Positions 12,840 to 25,059 of a stretch of DNA of 64,000 nt are shown here, piece by piece. The stretch's first letter is position 1. Every line of letters begins with the position of its first letter. This DNA comes from Diadema setosum. Taxonomy: Eukaryota > Echinodermata > Echinoidea > Diadematoida > Diadematidae. The stretch lies in NCBI GenBank assembly GCA_033980235.1, contig CM067067.1, positions 25,048,603 to 25,112,602 on the forward strand, written 5' to 3'. The position numbers were made by a program, and so were the translations under genes. Under the pieces are notes generated by a model, which saw only the letters and a list, made by a program, of their open reading frames with translations, was not told the origin of the DNA and ran no database searches.

Positions 12840-14080
12840 TGTTGCTACCAAAAAGAGAGGGGGAAATCGTCCACGAAGCGGTGGAGTTCACAGTCATGTT
12901 GCGACAGGTAGGCGCTCTTTTTCTTCCGCGAGTGATGTATCTGTTTGTGTGTTTGGTATGTAAATGTTTTGAGAATTGGAGTGATTGAATGACATCGGGC
13001 ATGAATCATGATGAGTGGCGAAGTCAACCCACAGGAAGCATCTCATTTCCACATCATTTGAACGAGGGCAGACTGCGATCCACACCGCAGCTCACTCTCT
13101 CGATGGCTCTACAGCACGCTCGCACACCAAGAATTAAAAAGAAAAAAAAAGTAATTGGGGGGGGGGGAATAGGTTTAAAACGTGGAGCTTGAGAGGAGGA
13201 TAGGCTATACTAATTAGATCAATGGAGTTCTGTCAGTTGCAACTACCGTAAAGACATTTTAAAATAACTGTAACTAGTTATGGCACCCCGCAGATCGTAA
13301 CGTTGGTGGATGGCCCGGGCGCGAGGTGGTGTGAAAATTTTGATGATGAAATTTGAATGCATAGGCGTTGTTCAGTTTTAGCTGAGAAGTAAAGGCCTTG
13401 CGTCATGTATTTTGAAGTACATGTAATTGTCCCTGAATTTAGCAAGGAGGGGAGTTTACCTTGTCCTAAGGTGCATGCACAGCAGTGTTTGTGAAACAAG
13501 TGAGTCAGTGGTTAATGCTGACAGCTGCCCTCTCCTTTGCTGTAAAAAGCGAGCTCGGCTGCGACGCATGAGGCAACCCCCCCCCCCCCCCCTGCACTGT
13601 GACGCAGCAATGGTGAAGCAACACACACACAAAAAAAGCAAAAAGCAAAGTGTGACTAAAGCTAGCAGGGAGGAATTGAAGAGTTCGGGGGAGGGGGAAG
13701 CCATGTTTATTTTTTGCCGTCTCGTGTCGATGGGCGAGCGGGACACACTTGCCCATAGTCTGTTTTGGATCTAATACGCTGGATTTATCATCTTGGAAGG
13801 GGAAATCTTGACGTCCCCCAGATTTTGCCCGGAGATGAGCGGGAAAACGCTGCTGCAGTCACATTCGCCGGTCCACGAACAGCTGACTCGAGAGGTGCGC
13901 ACATTTAGCAATGCCGTCCGGTGGCACAAAGTGGTGAGTCTATATCTGCCTGGCTTTCCTGCCGTGGCCGCCTGCTTCCCCGAGCTGTATATACACTGTG
14001 CGCTGTGTGCCACTGTCTAGCCAATCAGCTGCGGTGCTTGGCCGCTGTCACATTCCGCCATTTTGGATTTAGCTCCCTTC
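12840..14080 (+). promoter_or_regulatory. CpG-richer promoter-like region around a candidate first exon
   Basis: Relative to the AT-rich surroundings this stretch is visibly richer in CG dinucleotides (for example around 13310-13325, 13735 and 13860-13920). It holds a candidate first exon (13835-13933), a CCAAT box in GCCAATCAGCTGCGG near 14019, and CCGCCATTTTGG near 14056, which fits a reversed YY1 site. A further small open frame (about 12864-12907, ending ATGTTGCGACAG|GTAGGC) could be another short leader exon in phase 0. No TATA box was recognised. The promoter role is inferred; transcription start data would decide it. Confidence 0.4.
13835..13933 (+). CDS. Candidate alternative first coding exon 1b of the FER-like gene
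   Basis: ATG 13835 opens a 33-codon frame (MSGKTLLQSH..., ending VRWHKV) up to a strong donor GTG|GTGAGT at 13934. The end is phase 0, matching the phase-0 acceptor of the exon at 31001. If joined, the protein would gain 33 + 6 residues before the conserved MGFG. Possible acceptors upstream of the ATG (AG at 13798-13799 and 13820-13821) are not in phase 0, so the exon is best read as a first exon and not as a partner of 898-1125. I recognise no domain. It may instead be a 5' untranslated exon with an upstream frame. Support comes from the donor, the phase and the CpG-richer context. Confidence 0.4.
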
Positions 14081-17000
14081 CCCCAATTCCTGCAGTGTTC
14101 AGTATGGATTACGTGCAGTCTCTGCTGCATAATCCTCGTTTTGTCTTTTCCTCCCCCGACTTGAGGGCAGATGTCTGCCTAGCATCTGCAGAATAATTGA
14201 TTTGATAAAACTTCTCTTTCTTTCCATAAACCTATTTTTTTCCCCCCAAACACATGTCCAACTTCGAGTCTGACTTTATGATATTGTTTGTAGTGAACTT
14301 GTCTCATCTGTAACATAGTTGTGAAATTATGTCAAAATGAATGTGCATTAAGAGGACTAGTGACATCAACATTTTGAAGTGTTTAGGAATATGATGGATA
14401 ATTGACATAGCCATGAAATTTACCAAATGATGCTGCAGAAAGCATTTATTTGCCTTATTTTGTGTAATCATTTATGGAAGACATGAAATTGGAAACGATA
14501 TTTACACATCATTTTGCCACTCGAATGAATGATATCCATTCTTTGCTATTTCATATGAGCAATGATGAAAAAAGACATTGAATAAGTACCGGGTACACTG
14601 GGTTTTTTTTTTCTCTGCACTTGATACATAAATTTTGAAAATATGATATGAAATAGCTTCTATTTTTCTGATCAGTTAATGAACAACCGAAATGTGGCGT
14701 GAATGTGACAGCGTGAATTCCTCCGACACTTGACAGTGGATTTATGATACAGGTTGTTGAACGTTTTGCTAGTTCATATCTGAGAGCATTCTGGAACTCT
14801 TAGCCACCCCACCCATCATAGCACATATATGGCCAATTGTGGCATGTAAATCAAAAAGAAGTAATAAAGTGATCTTCATTTCAAGGAGGACAGTTGAATA
14901 CGTGGCCCAATTTTGGAAAGGGCAGCATAAGATCAACAGGAAACTGTGGGCATACAGTATGTCGGGAAAGTATTTCCTTCATTGGCAGTCGATATCGCTG
15001 TACGCTTCCGTTCAACCTGCCAATTTGCCGAAAAGATCGCACTGTGTGTAGTTGTGTGTCATGAGGTATGAGAAGTTCTGCTGGCAGTTGAACTGATACA
15101 ACGCAAACCACCCACTTTGAATCCATGCTCTTGCTCATAGGATCTCAGCCTTAAACACCCCCACCCCCCCCCCTCCTTCCTAAATGTTAAAACTTCTGGA
15201 TCTGTAGAGCATTACAGGAAAAGAAATGAATTCTGTCGCAGAAGAGTGTGAGCGGTTTATAAAGGAAATGTAGTATTGCCAGTGGTTGAACTCAATCCAC
15301 TCAATTACAGGATATCTTGGCTTTACCACTTATCTCCTTTTTCTGGTAGGTTGGTATTTGTTACAAATCAGTATAAGACTCAACTACTCAAAAACTATCA
15401 TGGAATATAGTGATGATTGGTTTCATTTGTATTTTTAAGTATATATAGAGGAGTATTTTCACATAAAATAAATTAAATGAAATGAGTTAAAAAGTGTTAT
15501 GAATCTAAAACTTTTGACCTTGAATGTTGACAGAAATAAGTACATCATATTCTTCAGCTTTTGTAGACCCTTAAAACTGAAAATAGAAAACTTTTATAAC
15601 TTGAATACTGATAAAACTATAAATTGGTTTTAAACCAAACTGACAGGTATTATAGTCAGTTGGCTGCTCAACTTCACAGAATTCAAGCACAAAGAGGAAG
15701 TATTGGAATGAATGGAATTAGAAATCCAATTAATGTCAAACATTGATACCACTTTTTGTATCCTCTTGTGCAATTTTCTTGAAGGAAATTTTCCTCTTAA
15801 ATGACGAACAAGGAAGATGATATAATACGAATGAAACCCGTTTACATTTCATTTGAAGCATTTAGGTCTCTTTTCAAGTTCTCTCCGAGCTGTCCCTGAA
15901 GATATTTGGCAAATATTACCATGCCTTTTAAAAAAAATTTATATATATATATTTTTTTTTTTGCTTAGTTCCACCTATTAGATTAGCTCGACATAAACTT
16001 TTACCCCATAACACCATTATCATCATGTTTTTACTCTTATCCAGCTTTGTGTTATAACTGGATTTATAGTCCTGCCAGTAAAGAACTGCATTGCCTTCTA
16101 TGCAGAAAGAAGCAAAAATAAGAAATAAAGAAACAAAATGGGCATTAAGGAAGTGTTTCTTGTCTTTGTTCTTGTCATAAGAATTGACTTGACTAGATAC
16201 GTCACTGATTTTGATGACAGGAAAAGGGAAGCAATAAAGGCTCTTTTCCATTCAAAGCCCCAAGCCTGTTGTTTTCAAAACCAGGTAGAAAACAATGTCA
16301 GTAAAATCACTGCTTTCTCTTCTCTTACATGAATGATGAGAGAAGCTGTTTCTGTTATATGTCATCACAAAAGCCACATTCATTGTATTCAACATTTTAA
16401 TTTCCATCGAACAAAAGGGGATACATGATATGCGGTATAAACATAAAGAGTAAAGAAGTATACACTCTGTAGAGAATAGTGTTAGATGTATATGTGAATG
16501 AATGTATAATAGTATAAAACAAATAATGCATACTTTTGAGAAATGACATTAAGAAGTAAATATAGCGATGGAAAAGAGTTATCCACTAAAAAAAAAAAGA
16601 ACAAATAAAAAAAAAAACCAGAGCTTGTAGACATGGATCACGTGGTAAACAATATGCACATAACATATCTATCCAAAATTTATATACGCTGAATAAAAGC
16701 ATTTGCTAGTTGTTATGATAAAAGCATGTTGTTGACAGTACTTAAATAGTATACATGGTACCAAAAATAAAAGAATATGGATTTAAAATAAGATTCAATA
16801 TCAATATTGTGACACAGACATCCATTGAATAGTGTGTACCAGGTGAATGTGTTAATAAGAAACAATACATACATACATACAAACACACACACACACAGTC
16901 GGTCTCGCAAAAAGCAATAACAAAAACAAACAAAGCAATAAATGCAAATATTGGTGAACTTGCCGTCGCAGAGATATGGTACAAATTACCCATGCATCTC

Positions 17001-17246
17001 AAGCAGGCCGATACAGTAGATCATTTTAAATCGAAGAGTTTTTTAAGACATATTTCTTTAACCTTTCTATGGATTAGGCTTTGTGCTGTAGCGCTTTATG
17101 TCAAAGTTGCATTACTTTTTATTTTGTCTTGTTTTCTCTCCGCCTTATTATTTTCATTAATAATTTCTATTTTTCCTTCCTGCATTGTGCAGATATATAT
17201 AATATATATATTTTTATGTGTGCTTTATAAATATGGCTTTGTATAC
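14081..17246. other. Noncoding, probably intronic
   Basis: AT-rich sequence with short A or T runs (for example 16588-16618) and a short (CA)n at about 16882-16898. No exon was supported. Confidence 0.5.
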
Positions 17247-17491
17247 TACTGTTTGTGCCAAATATTTTGCAAGATTTTTATTTTTGCAAATTTCGCAAGT
17301 CAGGTGCTATTTGCGAAAGTAAAGACACATGAAAAATATTGACACTGATCCCGTTGTGAATGTGATGTATGCATGTACATTTCTCCATTCAGTACAAGAC
17401 TCCACGATCACGAATTTAACCACTCGCGAAATTGTCAGGAATTCCCAATTCGCGAAAATTTAGACTCGCGAAATATATGGTGTATACAGTA
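17247..17491. mobile_element. ~245-bp MITE, TACTGTATAC family, reverse copy
   Basis: The right end reads GCGAAATATATGGTGTATACAGTA when extended to 17491. Internal GCGAAATTGTCAGGAATTCC and TTTCTCCATTCAGTACAAG match the reverse complement of the copy at 59283-59526. Length is essentially identical. Confidence 0.8.
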
Positions 17492-17879
17492 TTATTATTA
17501 TTATATGTTTGCATGAGGTGTCATGGCATTAAATGAAAACACCAAATGTAGACCATGAAGGCACGACTGGCCTTGATTCATGAGTGATTATTTTCATCCA
17601 CACACTTGTGTCCCTTTGATTTACCACCTTTAAGCTTTTAAAGCACACACGCACGGTCATTAAAAACTCTCGAAGACTTCCTTTACTTTCGCTCATCCTC
17701 ATGAAAGAAGAACTTCTTGGCATTGCACAATATACTAGCTGAAATGAATGAAAATTATGGTTTGTTTGTAATAAATGTTCAGTGATTCTTTATGAACAAA
17801 GGATTGACACATGTCACGGCATTGTTCAAGATGGTGCTATATTGCACAATATTTCAGTCTTGATCACTAGATTCCCCTA

Positions 17880-18276
17880 TTAAAGGGATGTTATAGTATT
17901 CATATAGGTGAATATTCAGCTTTTGACTTTTTGCGAGATATCTAGAAACCACTTTATGAAATGTTAAAGAGCATATAATGCTATTAGGAATTCAAAGTTT
18001 ATTTAATGGAAATCGGTTTTGAAATATAATGTATCCAAAAACAAAGTAAAACAAAGTGATCCTTACAAAGAGTAGGTACCACCTTTCATTAAAATCGCTT
18101 TTGGGGGGATATCTCGGGCATTTCAAAACCAATTTTCCCCAAATAAACTTTGAATTCCTCTTAGATATTCTTTTTCATATTTTATCAGATTTTTTTTCTC
18201 ATTATCCCCCAAATCATCACCAAAAGCGTTGGAAACCTGAAGCCCAATCTCAACTGAAACTTTACCATCCCTTTAA
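17880..18276. mobile_element. ~400-bp palindromic MITE, TTAAAGGG family, copy 1
   Basis: The ends are TTAAAGGGATG and CATCCCTTTAA. The whole element folds back: GAATTCAAAGTTTATTT... on the left pairs with AAATAAACTTTGAATTC on the right. Relatives are at 21479-21894, 40098-40488 and 40542-40960. Confidence 0.85.
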
Positions 18277-19284
18277 TGAGAAGGGTTGTTTAAAGTGAAA
18301 ACGTAGTTCTGGTAAGGCTTTGAGAACCCGTCTTGTTGCACCATTTCATATTTGCTTGCTACATGTATATATCAAAAGAGTCTACCAAGAAACTTACCTG
18401 GCTGATGCGATTTGCCGGGATGATGAGGTGTTTTGGAGTTTTTTGAGATCAAAAGCGTAGAATGATAAAAGTTGGTATACCAACTTTTATTCCAAAAGGA
18501 TCCAGGCAAACTCGGTCTCATGGAAAACTCGGCCCTATTTCAGACATTTTCACACAGTTCGTGATTGCCATATTCTATTCATAGGCGCATGCTAATTTTG
18601 TTTGCATGCCAAAGAGGTTCTTTGACGCGTGCATTATATCAACTTGGCCCATAACTGTGACCAGTCAGAATGCGAAGTGCTCCCATAGTACAACACTGTA
18701 CAATCCAGAGAGACAACTAGGCCCAACCGTCAAAGCGAGGCCGATTTGTCCCCGAGTCCAAGTTAGCCTGACCCCGGTTGGGGAAGTTCTGAGATTATGA
18801 CTCCGACGAACCTTTTTTTTTTTTTTGAGTTAATCATTCGCATTTTTGTTATTACCCAACGAATATCTTGTTATCACAGTGTTATTCCACACATTTCTCA
18901 GGCATACATGTACATATTGGAGCAAAGTTTGACAATTTTGCAAGTGTACCAGAACTTTGTTTTGTCTTTAAATGTGTTCGAAGCATCGTGGTCGCTCCAT
19001 GAAAGGCATGCAGTTTACCTCAAACAGAAAGTGAAAGCTGACGCTCTCGGGAGTACTTCCATTAGCTGTGACTGCCCTGCTGGCATTCATGATGGTTAAT
19101 TGCAAAAACCAGTTCAGAGTTAATAGCTCATGGGCATATTTGTACAAATGATGTTTCTTTTTTTTCTCAGTTGATTTAAGGGGGCACTTCCCTCGTTTTC
19201 AGAGCGACATTATACATAAGCTGTACATAACAATTTATGAGATTCATCAATCCTGTTCAGACAAAGAATGAACTTGCGTAGACC
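18277..19284. other. Noncoding; holds a perfect 26-bp palindrome
   Basis: A perfect palindrome centred on GTATAC lies at 18465-18490 (arm ATAAAAGTTGGTA). Nothing else was recognised. Confidence 0.5.
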
Positions 19285-19580
19285 AGATGACCAGAATGAT
19301 TTTCATAATTTCACATCATGTAGTACATACAATATCAACAGCTCCATAAATAGATTTGTGGCATTTATTGTGGTTCTTGAGCAGAGAAACAATATTTTGA
19401 AAAACCTTTAAAAAATTACACTGAACAAGGATGATGACATCTAAGGAGGCTCACATATTTCAGAAATGTAGCAGTGTAATTCCACTGTACCACTTAATTG
19501 CGAGTTCACCTGTGTATAATCTATGCATGCACTCTTCTTTTGTTCTGCTTCCTTGAGCTGGCCCAACTCATGCGTTCTTA

Positions 19581-20904
19581 AAGGTAGGGGATACCTTTTA
19601 CAGAACTCCTAAAATGCAGCAAAACATTAAATATGAACCTTAGTGGACTTGTTTAGGCCACTGCTTTGAAATTTGGAAGTCAACAGTTATCTACAATTTG
19701 AATAATGCACAAAACTCAACTACTCAGTAGTTCTGTGTGTCAGCCACACTTAAGCCTTTTTGTTGCAGTCTTCTGTATTTTTTATCTATAAACGCAAATC
19801 TAAAAGTATAAGAGCTGATGTAATAACATATAGAGTGTGTGGCAAGAATGTATATAGAAATGTTTGTAAGTTTTGATGAACTATATTCACAAAATATACA
19901 TGATGGACGCACATGCAGTGCATGGGTCTGCAAAGGTAGCCTAGTAATGTACTGGAATTTATGGTGAGCCCCGAAAAAAATTCAAATCAAAATCTAACGG
20001 TCAATAAATATGTACTAAATGTTACCTTCCACTTTCAATACTTTATGGGAGTTTCTAAAGGCCCGGTCCCACTGCACTTACGGTGCAAAGAGGATGTAAA
20101 GTGTATAAAATCTTGCCATCCGTTGGAAAACGAATCCGCTGTGTACCCATCGCATACGTGTTTCATCCGCTCTATCCATCGAGCATCCGTCCACTGTGAT
20201 TTCATCCGCGCAAAAAGTTTTAAGCTGCTTAAAACTTTTAGAACGGATGAACTTTCCGCTGTGTACGATGTAAATCCGCGACATACGAGCAACAAACGTT
20301 GTATGTCCGTGCGGCATCCCTTAAACGTCCGCTGCATCCTCTCTGCATCCTCTGGGCATCCTCGCAACTCACATCCGCTGCAGCTAAAAACGGAAAGAGG
20401 GAGGAAAGATATGGTACGTGGAACGTCTTTACATCGTTAATAGCACGTTAATAGAAAGGATGTAAGCGTATGCATCTCGTATATAAAGCATTTTGAAAGC
20501 ATCCCCCCTGTATCCGCTCTGCATCCGCTCTGCATCCGCTTTTTCTGCTATGCGTCCGTTTCGCAATTATCTCCGGTAACCCCTTCGGAGCTGTCATCCC
20601 CTTCCATCCGCTTTCATCCGCTAGGCTTCCGATGAACATCCGTTTAACATCCCCGCTACATACTACCCACGTCCGTTCTATTTCCGTTCTGTTTCCGCCA
20701 ATTTTTGCCAATTTTGTCAATTTCTGGAGCGGATGAAAGCGGATGAAGCCATCCCCGAAATTTTGCTCGTCCGCTGTGTCCTTTCTGCATACGCTTTGTG
20801 TCCGTCGGCCAGTGGGACCGGGCCTTAAAATGATACTCTCTTCAACATACCACTGTGTTTATACAACTCTTCATTTAAGGCATGCAAATGGGATTCCCTA
20901 CCTT
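19581..20904. mobile_element. Nested MITE (AAGGTAGGG ends), itself interrupted
   Basis: The ends are AAGGTAGGGGAT and the complement of AAGGTAGGGAAT. TA occurs at both borders (19579-19580, 20905-20906), with one TA at the empty site in the copy at 60464-60936. After removal of the inner insertion it is about 554 bp. No coding region was seen. Confidence 0.7.
20059..20825. mobile_element. Innermost nonautonomous transposon, AGGCCCGGTCCCACTG ends, TAA duplication
   Basis: A perfect 16-bp terminal inverted repeat AGGCCCGGTCCCACTG is flanked by TAA on both sides (20056-20058, 20826-20828). The interior is full of degenerate CATCCGCT-like words and a short fold-back near 20216-20237. The 3-bp TAA target duplication fits PIF/Harbinger-type elements (inference). 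Open frames across it on both strands are products of the repeated words. Confidence 0.8.
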
Positions 20905-21478
20905 TAAAGTGACCCTGCTATGTCATCATTCTTGTTCATTGCAATTTGTTTTCAATATCAAAAATATTCCTACTCTTCATCCCAATTATCATAAATTCTG
21001 AAAGTCTGTCCTCAGTATAACTAATTCATAGTTGTTTAAATGTAAAAATTTGAAAATCATCTGGAGGTGTCCTTTAACACTTGGGAAAGCATTCATTTCA
21101 TTATTTTGCATTGAATGTATTAACAATCTCTTTCTTTTGATATTGCCAAATATCACTTTTGTTGCGAGGTGGATGTGCTGGCAGCAGCATTTATAAGGAT
21201 TACATGAATAATAATTACATCACAGATGCTTGTCTTAGTGCATTTAAAAACTAACATGCCTGTTGGTACGAATGACCCCTTTTTCTGCTCATGTGCAAAG
21301 TGGAACCTCGAACTGGCTTTAATATAGAAGTATACATGTCCGTTGGTTTTTCAAGAAGGCTGTGAACGTGAGCAGGGATTTGTGCAAATTACATGCAAAT
21401 TGCAACTGTTGCATGGCAGAAATGAAAACATTTCCAAACACAGAATGGTGAATAACAGTCATGCTACTTTCAGTTCTT

Positions 21479-21894
21479 TAAAAGGATGGTACAGTTTCGG
21501 ACGAGATGAGACTTCAGGTTTCTAACGTTTTTTTTAATGATCATTTTTGGAGATATTGAGAAACCTCACATGAAATATGAAAGAGCATATAACTCTAAGA
21601 GGAATTCAAAGTTTATTTGATAAAATTTGGTTTTGAAATGGCTGAGATATCCGAAACAAAGTGATCCTAATAAAAGGTGGGACCCACCTTTTATGAGGAT
21701 CGCTTTGTTTTTAATACTTTCTTTTTGAATATCAATATATCAGTATATCAATATTTCAAAACCAATTTTCATCAAATGAAATTTGAATTCCTCATAGAAT
21801 TGTATGCTCTTCAACAGTTCATAAAGTGGTTTTTAAGTATCTTGCAAAAAATTAAAAGCTGAATCCTCATCTCAACCAATACTCTACCATCTTT
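21479..21894. mobile_element. ~400-bp palindromic MITE, TTAAAGGG family, copy 2
   Basis: It starts near AAAAGGATGGTACAGTTT and ends near ACTCTACCATCTTT. The centre contains AAAGGTGGGACCCACCTTTTA, a clean inner palindrome, and the arms match the other three copies. Confidence 0.8.
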
Positions 21895-24237
21895 GTGCAG
21901 CTACAACTTGGGCTGTCAATCACCCAACATCAAAGGCAATGCTTTGAACATCAAGACCTTTTCTTACCAGCATGCCAAGATTGCTATTTCAAGCCTGCCT
22001 CAAAGAACTATAGCCCATGGCAACCCTAAAACTTGCAAGAAATTTGCTTTTAATGTGATCTAACAACAATTCATGTTTTTAAACAATGTATTCCTGCTTC
22101 TCAAAAAAACCCAACAAAACTTAAAGAAATTTGGTGAAAATAAAGTACATATACCCTATCACTACACATTGTGCCTGGATGTGGAGAATGGAAACTTCGA
22201 TGACTGGGTCTATCGTATACATGCCAACAGTGTTGAGAAGTGAAAGTGTTTGGTCCCTCATGCTGGAATGAGTTGGTCACCCCTCCTGCAGGCCAAGCCA
22301 AACATTTTAAAGGTCACGGAGACTGCAAGTTACCCATGTCCGGGGTCAATGGCCCCCACAAGGAGTGAGGAACAATGTATGAGATCGAATCAAGTCTTGA
22401 AGATGATCTTTATACACTATTAAACTTGAATTCGACTTCAGAATCAGTGCTCTTGTTTAAAAAAAAAAAAAAAAAGTTCCTACTTATATCTGTTTTCCGA
22501 GTCGTCTACAGCCACTCCACATATTCGCCTCTATTTCTGCATTTTTTTTTCCCTTTTAGATACAGTAGCAGGTGAAATTGTTAAGTATACAGACAAGATA
22601 CTATAGAATACAAAGTGAAAGTAATATGAGTAGACTCCACTTCATAATGTAGTGTTCTTTCTCTTGGAAAGAATAACACATACTGCAAAGAAAAAAAAGC
22701 AGTCTTCATCATATGTAACTGGGAGAGGGATAAAAATATAGGAGACCACTGTCATGAGCAAAGCTTGACTTGTATGACAGCCCCACCAAAGATAATAACT
22801 ATTGAAAACACTTTGAGAACTGCATCATACATTTCTATAGTAGATAGAAAAAAATCTGAGGATTTCTTTCATATATGGGATTGTGTTTCTGCACACATGC
22901 ATTGTATATGAATATGCACATCAGATGGCATATCTTATATAAATAGTTTGATTGTTCAGGGCCATTATGTCAAAAGTAGATTTAAAGAAATATAACCAGA
23001 AATGGACTGGGTGACAATAAGGGTGTGGAAAGGGAAGTTTTTGGTGTGAGTACTCCAGATGCTAGATGCCAACTTTTAGTTGATCTTGCATAGACTGCAA
23101 AGTCTATGTAGTTTTCAGATATCATGAGGTACATCGTATGACATGCTAGTGAAGTGTTGTACACAGTATGAAAACTGTGCTTGCATTTTAATGTGGTGTG
23201 TGGGTCTTTCAATGGCAGTTCAATGTGGAAGTGATCTTTTTGATGGGGTTAAGATAAGATGTGGAGGTTGAACCCAGCCCCACCCTTTTTATTATTATCC
23301 AGAGGAAATGGCTGGGGCCCCAAGATGTGACACCCAAAATCAAAAAGTTTTTTCAGTAGCAGATCAACGTGGTCATGTGACGCCTTGACATACCCTTTCG
23401 GTCGGCATCACAACGTTCTCGTTCACCCAATCGAAAAGTCTGTATTATCCATTGAGCTTTGCCTTGTTGAATGTTGCGAATTCAAAAGGCAGTAAGTCCA
23501 AAGTGGTGAATTCTTGGGGCAACAGCAGCCCTATTAGTTCTCTGCTTGTAGGATGTCCCTGCTTCAAAATCTGGATGTGTAATTTGATATTTTCACCTGG
23601 TGTATCGTGTTTCTAAAAATCAGAGTCTGCAAGGACGGATTTTTAGGTGCCCCTCCCAAAGTGAGAATTCTGTTACGAACCTTTCACATATTTAACAATG
23701 GACTGATATTTTCATGTTCTGATTTGCATTTTTTCTTCTGCCTTGTGGAAGATCAGGTGATATAGCAGTCTGTGCAATATCATGAATGCCCTTTGTTTAC
23801 TTTTTGAAGACTGATGTATTTACATGGCATATCTATTTTAAGTTTATATTGCATGACCAGGGTATGATTTGCTGACTGGCTATGCAAAATTCATGCTGTG
23901 CATTTTAATATCTCTATCAATATCCCCCTTCTCTTCTTTACCTCTCTCTCTATCTATATACACATCTATCGGTACATATCTGTGTTTCTAGCTGTCCATA
24001 TGGATGCATATTTGTATAATATTTGCATATGAGATCCCTATTGGGTACTGATACATGTACATGTAACCTTTATTTCATGATAGTTTGTACTTTTACATAA
24101 ATCACACTCCTATACAGTATGGAATGTGGGGCAAACCTTTTCAGATACCTGAAAGTTACCATGTTAATGCTAATTCTTTGTGATTGTGAATTGTCGGACA
24201 GAAAAGAAACTGAGTAATAATCACTCAACTTTGAGGA
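21895..24237. other. Noncoding, probably intronic
   Basis: AT-rich with A runs (about 22460-22475) and pyrimidine patches (23925-23960). No exon was supported. Confidence 0.5.
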
Positions 24238-24768
24238 GCCTCTTTATATGCCATGGTGTAAACCCCCTGTGTGCCACATTTATTCTGAGGCTGTAACATA
24301 CTCATGCTTTGGGAAAATATTCTGATTTTCAAATCCATGTAACTTTGTATGAATTTTTGTTATGCTGGACACTCAATGAGCAAAGTTGTAGAGAAAATCC
24401 TATCTTGTGCTATAATGTAAATTTTATGATAAATTCATCATTATCCATGTCTCTTACAGGCACGACTTTTGCACACAAAACAATGACAGACACATAATAT
24501 GTGTTCCCTATTGGATTTTCATGTAAATTCGACATATTATGTCGAATTTACATGAAAATCCAATAGGGAACGCTGCTTGATATTCAATCACTGCACAATG
24601 CGAGATATATGTGAGAGGAACAGAATCACAGGTGAAGCTTTCATTATACTGTGGCATTTTTCGGTTTATCGATCAGTTTGGGCGGGTTTACGCGTCTGAG
24701 CAAAATGTGTGAACTTGGCATGCCGTTGACTGAGTCTGGAGTGCGAACATGGCACATGAAGAGTTGAA
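24238..24768. mobile_element. MITE of the CTCTTTATGTGCCA family, copy 1
   Basis: The left end CTCTTTATATGCCATGG and right end ATGGCACATGAAGAGTTGAA are inverted. The right half matches the reverse complement of the left half of 34871-35379 (CTCAGTCGACGG type words and GGTTTATCGATCAGTTTGGG). A shorter copy is at 37001-37285. It encloses the perfect hairpin at 24503-24571. Confidence 0.7.
24503..24571. repeat. Perfect 69-bp inverted repeat (34-bp arms, 1-nt loop)
   Basis: The arm GTTCCCTATTGGATTTTC... (24503-24536) is followed after one T by its exact complement (24538-24571). No mismatch is seen. The other copies of the surrounding MITE do not show it, so it was added separately, by insertion or by template-switch copying. 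Confidence 0.9.
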
Positions 24769-25059
24769 TCATTTTTTGTGTCGCATTTACACTTCACCTC
24801 TTGTCAGGCAGTCATTTTTACACGCATATCATACTTCCTCATTATTGGACTTGAGTGTGTCTGCATGTTTGTGTGTTTGTGTGTGTGAATGAGGAAGTTT
24901 CTGCAGTTTTTATTGCTGTTTTTTTTTTACCTATATTATTGTTGTCTACCCAAATGTTATTCTACTCCATTATATGGAGCAGTTGTACAAATAGGTCTCT
25001 GGTTACCATCTGATATTGGGAAACCACCTCCCCTGTGACACATTTTGCACTAATGAAAC

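Larger units (their letters stand above)
19285..21076. mobile_element. Fold-back element interrupted by two successive insertions
   Basis: The flanking parts (about 19285-19580 and 20905-21076) together match, in order, the reverse complement of the intact copy at 60464-60936. Shared landmarks are AACAAGGATGATGACAT, TCTTTTGTTCTGCTTCCTTG, then TCTTGTTCATTGCAATTTG. The break corresponds to one TA at 60636-60637 in that copy. The left end is less certain than the right end (CCTTTAA near 21071). Confidence 0.75.

Noticed and set aside
19961..20440. 159-residue plus-strand frame and its minus-strand counterparts
   Set aside because: They span the CATCCGCT-word transposon interior; several frames on both strands stay open because of the repeated words.
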